From Lachnospiraceae bacterium UBA7076 (GTDB lineage: Bacteria; Bacillota; Clostridia; Lachnospirales; Lachnospiraceae): a DNA stretch of 9,739 bases. The notes beneath the pieces were generated by a model, which did no database searches, had not been told where the DNA came from, and saw nothing but the letters and a program-made list of their open reading frames with translations. The stretch lies in assembly GCA_002493625.1 (NCBI GenBank), contig DKZK01000037.1:1-9739 (forward strand), read 5' to 3'. Shown here piece after piece: positions 6,398 to 9,739 of this stretch (position 1 is its first letter; every line of letters begins with the position of its first letter). The position numbers and the translations under genes are program-made.

Positions 6398-6805
6398 ATG
6401 CTTTTTTATGACAGGGATATAACGAATATATTTGATGATTCGGAAACTGTTATGCCTCAGCTTATGAGAATTATGAGGACGGATATACAGGAAAAGGACG
6501 GAGATTATCTTCTTGAAATAGAGCTTCCGGGCTTCCTCAGAGAGGATATTCAGGCAGAGCTTGCAGACGGGAAGCTTACAATAATTGCAGAAAAGCCGGA
6601 GCATCTTGAAGTGGAGGGTAGTAAAAGCCGCTATATAAGGCGGGAACGCCTTGCCGGAGGCTGTCAGAGAAGCTTTTTTGTGGGTGATAAGGTTAAACAG
6701 GAGGATATTTCTGCGGCGTTTAAGGATGGCATATTGAGTATCATTATTACCAATCGGGAAAGGTCTGTAGAAAGAGAAGAAAGAAAGCTGATACCGATAA
6801 AATAA
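6398..6805 (+). CDS. Hsp20 / alpha-crystallin small heat shock protein
   Basis: A 135-residue small heat-shock protein, an ATP-independent holdase that binds unfolding proteins as oligomers in the cytoplasm. GGAGG (6385-6389), 8 bases away, selects ATG 6398 over the in-frame TTG at 6383, which overlaps that ribosome binding site. The alpha-crystallin domain spans about 28-119, with the ELPGF motif (42-46) and AAFKDGILSIII (106-117, the A-x-x-x-x-G-x-L signature). The C-terminal IPI (132-134) is the I-x-I motif that docks into neighbouring subunits. The N-terminal arm is short (about 27 residues). The gene sits 42 bases after the PurF-like gene and one base before the rhomboid gene. I see no CIRCE element nearby. 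Confidence 0.92.
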   Translation: MLFYDRDITNIFDDSETVMPQLMRIMRTDIQEKDGDYLLEIELPGFLREDIQAELADGKLTIIAEKPEHLEVEGSKSRYIRRERLAGGCQRSFFVGDKVKQEDISAAFKDGILSIIITNRERSVEREERKLIPIK

Positions 6806-6806
6806 C

Positions 6807-7976
6807 ATGAAAGAATTAATAAATAAAATGCGTCATTCAGGTTATGCGGAGATGAGGGAGACGGCAATCGGAGTTCATGTGATGTATTATGTACAAAACA
6901 GACTTCCATGCGTTTACTGCTTTATTGATTTGGATGATTTGAAATTTTTTCCGCCGCCGAAGAAAAAGAATAAAGATGTTGTACACCAGGACACTGTGGG
7001 CAGTGAAGCTGAAAATTCTTCTGCTTATAAGCGCACAGTGTTTGATTTTGTTGACAAAAAAATAAGAGAGCCATTTTTAAATATGTCATACGAGAGCGTT
7101 GCGGTAATTTATATTGTAAGCGCATCGGACATGGAGCTTGTGAAGGAGGTCTTTGCCGGGTGTAAAAATTACTGGGTGTATGACAAAAATGAAAACAGGC
7201 TTGTTATTTTTGAGGACCAGCCTGTTGATTTTTTTGGTTTTAAAAGGATTGTTGAAAATCATATAAACAGGCTTGATGAGGGCGTTGTGCAGTTTAAGAC
7301 GGCGGCTAAAAAGAGAAAAGCAAAATCCGCAAAAGCGGTTTGGCGGCAAAACAGATGGACAAAAAGCGCCCTTATGCGGCATATTACAATTACGGGCATC
7401 ATTATAGTAATCAATGCATTAGTTTACATAATTACAGCACTCAGGGGAAATGTATATGATGCGGTATATATGCTTGAATGTGGGGGCTCCTATGCGCCAA
7501 ATGTTATACTTGGAAATGAGTACTACAGATTATTTACGTGCATGTTTCTCCATTATGGTTTTGCGCATATTTTTAACAATATGTTTTCTCTTTTTGTAAT
7601 TGGTTATATGCTTGAGCCCCGGATGGGGAAATTACGGTTTGCGGTTGTATACATTCTGGGCGGTCTTGCGGCATCCGCTGCAAGCCTGATTTATCATTGG
7701 AGAACGGAAGCCTATGCTGTGTCGGCAGGAGCTTCGGGAGCCGTATATGCCATGATTGGTGCATATATCGTTGTTATGCTCCTTCATGACAGAGCGCATT
7801 TTGACCCTTTGCGGATTATATTTGTCATGCTTATGCCTCTCATAAGTGCGTTCAGGGATGTGGATATTGACAATGCAGCGCATATCGGCGGACTTGTTGC
7901 GGGAATTATTCTAACGTATCTCATTGAAAAGCTTTGGAAAAGAAAGAGTAAGTGGCAGAAAAAATATAAATTATAA
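6807..7976 (+). CDS. rhomboid family intramembrane serine protease with N-terminal soluble domain
   Basis: A 389-residue membrane protease that would cut transmembrane substrates within the bilayer. Residues 1-185 are soluble and unrecognised, with a basic linker (about 165-190, rich in K/R). About six membrane helices follow, from about 191 to 375. Rhomboid hallmarks are YRLFTCMFLHYGFAHIFNN (240-258), where H254 and N258 match GlpG H150 and N154; GASG (308-311) with nucleophile S310; and HIGG (359-362) with general base H359. All three catalytic elements are intact. The start lies one base after the hsp20 stop and has no clear Shine-Dalgarno sequence, so translation is probably coupled to hsp20. 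The C-terminus is basic and cytoplasmic. The substrate is unknown; pairing with a chaperone hints at envelope or protein quality control. Confidence 0.92.
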   Translation: MKELINKMRHSGYAEMRETAIGVHVMYYVQNRLPCVYCFIDLDDLKFFPPPKKKNKDVVHQDTVGSEAENSSAYKRTVFDFVDKKIREPFLNMSYESVAVIYIVSASDMELVKEVFAGCKNYWVYDKNENRLVIFEDQPVDFFGFKRIVENHINRLDEGVVQFKTAAKKRKAKSAKAVWRQNRWTKSALMRHITITGIIIVINALVYIITALRGNVYDAVYMLECGGSYAPNVILGNEYYRLFTCMFLHYGFAHIFNNMFSLFVIGYMLEPRMGKLRFAVVYILGGLAASAASLIYHWRTEAYAVSAGASGAVYAMIGAYIVVMLLHDRAHFDPLRIIFVMLMPLISAFRDVDIDNAAHIGGLVAGIILTYLIEKLWKRKSKWQKKYKL

Positions 7977-8018
7977 AAATGTAGCTATGAGGGAGATACA
8001 TTGTAAGGAAGTGTCCCG

Positions 8019-8050
8019 TTCTGTTTCTTTTAATTTGTTGGCAAACAGAA
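8019..8050 (+). repeat. inverted repeat in the leader of the GNAT gene
   Basis: TTCTGTTT (8019-8026) and AAACAGAA (8043-8050) form a perfect 8-bp stem around a 16-base spacer. No T-run follows, so it is not a standard terminator. It ends 10 bases before the GNAT ribosome binding site and could be an operator or an mRNA hairpin. In the 7977-8076 gap I see no other signal. Confidence 0.45.
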
Positions 8051-8076
8051 TAACCTGATCAAAGGAGTATTGATTT

Positions 8077-8517
8077 ATGACAGAAATATGTTCTATGACC
8101 CAAGGACATAAATATTGGAATGAAACCATGTCTTTGGCTACAAAATGCTCTTGGAAAGCGGGTCTCTTTTTGGCTCAAAAGATGAAAGATAATGACTTTT
8201 TGATATGGGAAAGAGTGTTTGCTGCCTGTGTAAATGGAAAAGTGGTAGGATTTTGCACCATTGCTGAAAGGGACGAACTGCCAGAAGAATATGAGTTTAC
8301 ACCATTCATAGGATTTGTTTTTGTTGATGAACAATACCGTGGCAACAGATTATCGGAATTGATGCTTCAAAGAGCGACTTTGTATGCGGGTGAACTGGGA
8401 TATGAAAAAATATATCTCATGAGCGGAGAAATTGGGCTGTACGAAAAATATGGCTATAAGAAATTGGGTGATTATGGAACAATGATTTCTAAAAAGCGGG
8501 AAATGCTTGATTTTTAG
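8077..8517 (+). CDS. GNAT family N-acetyltransferase
   Basis: A 146-residue acetyl-CoA-dependent acetyltransferase of unknown substrate. AAAGGAG (8061-8067) lies 9 bases before ATG. The core strand and acetyl-CoA pyrophosphate loop are GFVFVDEQYRGNRLSELML (79-97), fitting the R/Q-x-x-G-x-G/A pattern as QYRGNR (86-91). LYEKYGYKKLG (121-131) is the usual C-terminal motif B region (Y-x-K-x-G-F/Y). The length is typical of single-domain GNATs. It lies between the rhomboid operon and the integrase. Its last codons form the left arm of a strong terminator. Whether it belongs to the host chromosome or to the mobile element cannot be decided here. Confidence 0.88.
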   Translation: MTEICSMTQGHKYWNETMSLATKCSWKAGLFLAQKMKDNDFLIWERVFAACVNGKVVGFCTIAERDELPEEYEFTPFIGFVFVDEQYRGNRLSELMLQRATLYAGELGYEKIYLMSGEIGLYEKYGYKKLGDYGTMISKKREMLDF

Positions 8518-8531
8518 GCATTTCCCGCTTT
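8493..8531. terminator. bidirectional terminator between GNAT gene and integrase
   Basis: AAAGCGGGAAATGC (8493-8506) and GCATTTCCCGCTTT (8518-8531) form a perfect 14-bp stem with an 11-base loop containing the GNAT stop codon. On the plus strand it is followed by TTTCTTTG-like sequence. On the minus strand the arm ends in TTTTT, so it can serve both convergent genes. Confidence 0.85.
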
Positions 8532-8549
8532 CTTTGTTTCTAATTTGTT

Positions 8550-8590
8550 ACTGGTTCAGAGTAAAAAATATTATTTCAACAGGTTCACAG
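8550..8590. repeat. imperfect direct repeat at the integrase 3' end
   Basis: ACTGGTTCAGAG (8550-8561) and ACAGGTTCACAG (8579-8590) match at 10 of 12 positions, 29 bases apart, and straddle the integrase stop codon. This is where an element end or core site might lie, but the second copy is in the coding sequence and the similarity may be chance. Confidence 0.2.
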
Positions 8591-9587
8591 TGTCCCGTAA
8601 CTGGTCAATGGTCTTGTGGTTGTATACCCTGTTTCCGACATCCTTTGACTTGTGACCCATCAGCATATCAATACATTTTCTATTGCCCCCGGCATTGTCA
8701 AGGTTGGTTTCAAAAGTGTGCCTTGCTTCATGGGGGGTCTTGTCTGCTTCAATCTTTTTCATGACTTCACCCCAAAACTGATAGTATTGTGTTTGTGAAA
8801 TCTTCTTTTCCTGATAACTGAACAGATACACATTTCCTTGGTCAACCAGTGTTTGAACAAGGGGCTTGATTTTTTCATGTACCGGGACAATCCTGCCTTT
8901 GCCGGATGCTGACTTGATACCGCCCTGAAAATACCATTCCTTGATGTTCACCTGTTCAGTTTTCATGTTCAGCAGTTCGGTCAGCCGAAAACCTGTATAC
9001 AGATAAATCAAAACCGTGTTCACCCAGTCATCATCTTTGATTTTCCATAGCTGTTCAACCTGTTCAGGTGTGAAAGGTGTCCTGTTGGTTTCAGGTATCG
9101 GCGGGGCGGTGGTCAAGGTGGAATACATTTTTTCAATTATGTCACATTCAAAGGCAAAGCGGTCAAGATGCCCCCACAAGTTTTTGATTGCCCCTTGCGT
9201 GGAATATCCACACCCGCAGTTGTCAATGCAGTCCTGCATTTGATACGCCCGGATGCTTCTATACTTCATCCCATAGTATTTTGAACAATGCCTGAACGCT
9301 GACTTCAAAGAACTTTGTAGGGAAGTCCCAAGTTTTGGAAGCTTTATTTTTGACCAACGCTGATATAATACCGCAAGGGTGACTTTTTCCCGGTCAATGT
9401 TCCAAGGGTTATTGTTGTATTGTGCAAGCAGTATGTTCCCCTGTTCTTCTGTTTCCGCATAGGCAACCGGGACTTGCTTGGAATGACCTTCTTCATCATA
9501 TACAGTCACTTTGACAATCCAAGGTTTCAGCCTGTTGCCTTTTAGCTTGGTTACACACCCGTAACCGTTGGGGTTTCTTTTTCCCAT
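8571..9587 (-). CDS. tyrosine recombinase / site-specific integrase
   Basis: A 338-residue phage/ICE-type integrase that cuts and rejoins DNA at attachment sites. The N-terminal arm-binding region (about 1-65) has MGKRNPNGYG and a short beta-rich segment. The core-binding SAM-like domain is about 68-160, and the catalytic domain about 170-338. Catalytic residues are R201 (TGFRLTELL), K225, H286 and R289 (PHEARHTF), H312 (MGHKS) and nucleophile Y322 (RVYNH), so the set is complete. AAAGGA (complement of 9597-9602) lies 9 bases before the ATG and can be closed into a hairpin. The gene is visibly richer in G+C than its neighbours: by hand count 34 of 60 bases at 9061-9120 against 19 of 60 at 4021-4080. 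Its 3' end faces the host-like genes, so the rest of the element probably lies to the right. I found no excisionase gene in view. Confidence 0.93.
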   Translation of the reverse strand: MGKRNPNGYGCVTKLKGNRLKPWIVKVTVYDEEGHSKQVPVAYAETEEQGNILLAQYNNNPWNIDREKVTLAVLYQRWSKIKLPKLGTSLQSSLKSAFRHCSKYYGMKYRSIRAYQMQDCIDNCGCGYSTQGAIKNLWGHLDRFAFECDIIEKMYSTLTTAPPIPETNRTPFTPEQVEQLWKIKDDDWVNTVLIYLYTGFRLTELLNMKTEQVNIKEWYFQGGIKSASGKGRIVPVHEKIKPLVQTLVDQGNVYLFSYQEKKISQTQYYQFWGEVMKKIEADKTPHEARHTFETNLDNAGGNRKCIDMLMGHKSKDVGNRVYNHKTIDQLRDTVNLLK

Positions 9588-9595
9588 AAAAATCT

Positions 9596-9620
9596 GTCCT
9601 TTCTGTTGAAAACAAAGGAC
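9596..9620 (-). promoter_or_regulatory. hairpin sealing the integrase ribosome binding site
   Basis: In the minus-strand RNA, GUCCUUU (complement of 9620-9614) pairs with AAAGGAC (complement of 9602-9596), then GUU with AAC across a 2-nt bulge, closed by a UUC loop. The AAAGGA in the 3' arm is the integrase Shine-Dalgarno sequence, so this fold would block ribosome binding. Confidence 0.5.
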
Positions 9621-9634
9621 TGAAATGGTATAAT
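9606..9634 (+). promoter_or_regulatory. strong extended -10 promoter, pointing away from the integrase
   Basis: TTGAAA (9606-9611), a 17-base spacer and a perfect TATAAT (9629-9634) preceded by TGG (9626-9628, an extended -10) form the best promoter in the window. Transcription would start near 9640 and run rightward, antisense to whatever is transcribed toward the integrase. The spacer contains one arm of the 14-base inverted repeat. Confidence 0.65.
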
Positions 9635-9685
9635 CATAAATGCATAGCCTTTTTCAAGTTTTCACTGGATGCCAATTCAGTCCTT
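9615..9685. repeat. 14-base inverted repeat upstream of the integrase
   Basis: AAGGACTGAAATGG (9615-9628) and CCAATTCAGTCCTT (9672-9685) are reverse complements at 13 of 14 positions, with 43 bases between. As RNA in the integrase leader they could pair. As DNA they could be binding sites for a regulator or the integrase. Confidence 0.6.
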
Positions 9686-9739
9686 GCTTGATTAAGTGCC
9701 GAACCCCTGACCGCTGCAACGGTTGGGGGTTCAATTTTT
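9634..9739 (-). CDS. possible C-terminal end of a gene upstream of the integrase (partial)
   Basis: This minus-strand frame is open from the right window edge for about 34 codons and stops with TGA (complement of 9634-9636), 46 bases before the integrase start. The visible end reads ...ARTELASSENLKKAMHL, a plausible amphipathic helix. I do not recognise the family. An open frame this short is not unlikely by chance, and a strong plus-strand terminator hairpin lies inside it, so coding is uncertain. If real, it would be co-transcribed with the integrase. Confidence 0.3.
   Translation of the reverse strand, partial: KIEPPTVAAVRGSALNQARTELASSENLKKAMHL
9640..9739 (+). ncRNA. candidate small antisense RNA of about 100 nt
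   Basis: The transcript is predicted from the promoter at 9606-9634 and the terminator at 9701-9739. No open frame with a ribosome binding site lies inside; the only ATG with a short frame, at 9669, has 8 codons. The RNA contains CCAAUUCAGUCCUU (9672-9685), the exact complement of the segment that could keep the integrase ribosome binding site open. CAAG/CTTG and ACTG/CAGT pairings could present that sequence in a stem-loop. The 3' end may continue a few bases past the window. Confidence 0.42.
9701..9739 (+). terminator. intrinsic terminator of the candidate antisense RNA
   Basis: GAACCCCTGACCG (9701-9713) pairs with CGGTTGGGGGTTC (9720-9732) as 13 continuous pairs, two of them G-U, around the loop CTGCAA. 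AATTTTT follows and reaches the window edge. In the minus-strand RNA the two G-U pairs would become A-C mismatches, so the structure favours the plus strand. Confidence 0.65.

Noticed and set aside
9629..9657. Minus-strand promoter for the integrase sharing the same -10 (TTGAAA at 9657-9652)
   Set aside because: At 17 bases the -10 would be ATTATA, a poor match. The better TATGAT is only 13 bases away. Kept only as a weak possibility.
9701..9739. T-arm-like sequence (GGGGTTCAATT) suggesting a tRNA at the right edge
   Set aside because: The bases fold into a simple 13-bp hairpin instead. No complementary stem follows the TTCAATT within the window, and no acceptor or anticodon stem can be built.
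1..9739. CRISPR array, insertion sequence, or toxin-antitoxin pair
   Set aside because: No regularly spaced repeats, no transposase and no paired small genes of those types are visible.

Overview
The window looks like chromosomal DNA of an anaerobic, low-G+C Firmicute, most likely a gut-type clostridium near the Lachnospiraceae. The reasons are strong GGAGG ribosome binding sites, A+T-rich spacers, sigma-A type promoters, intrinsic terminators with T-runs, a sensory [FeFe]-hydrogenase, a fermentative D-lactate dehydrogenase, and a short-chain dehydrogenase resembling clostridial 12-alpha-hydroxysteroid dehydrogenases. The genus cannot be fixed from sequence reading alone.

Layout. Bases 1-217 hold the possible tail of an upstream gene, a terminator, a tRNA-Trp gene and its terminator. 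A non-coding stretch with a good promoter and a two-hairpin leader leads to a soluble fusion protein (491-2458): two ferredoxin clusters, a sensory-type [FeFe]-hydrogenase domain, a further FeS domain and a chemoreceptor signalling domain. Next come two single-gene units with their own ribosome binding sites: the SDR oxidoreductase (2591-3391) and D-lactate dehydrogenase ldhA (3513-4508). Each is closed by a terminator. A small DUF378 membrane protein (4569-4772, minus) converges on ldhA and diverges from the next unit.

The next unit (4949-7976) is an apparent operon. It encodes a PurF-like phosphoribosyltransferase that lacks the N-terminal catalytic cysteine, an Hsp20 chaperone, and a rhomboid protease with a large unrecognised N-terminal domain. 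A GNAT acetyltransferase follows (8077-8517). A strong hairpin closes it and probably also the convergent tyrosine-recombinase integrase gene (8571-9587, minus). The integrase gene is visibly richer in G+C and probably marks the left end of an integrated mobile element that continues past the right edge.

The most unusual part is the 150 bases upstream of the integrase. On the plus strand there is an extended -10 promoter of near-consensus sequence (TTGAAA, 17 bases, TATAAT). About 65 bases after its expected start is a 13-bp terminator hairpin whose two G-U pairs favour the plus-strand RNA. This predicts a roughly 100-nt RNA antisense to the integrase leader. On the minus strand the integrase ribosome binding site can be sealed by a local hairpin, and the sealing segment can instead pair with a 14-base segment further upstream. 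The small RNA would cover that upstream segment. Together this looks like an antisense-RNA-controlled translational switch for the integrase. Other points of interest are the H2-sensing chemoreceptor fusion and the PurF homologue that has lost its glutaminase residues but kept its Fe-S and PRPP sites.
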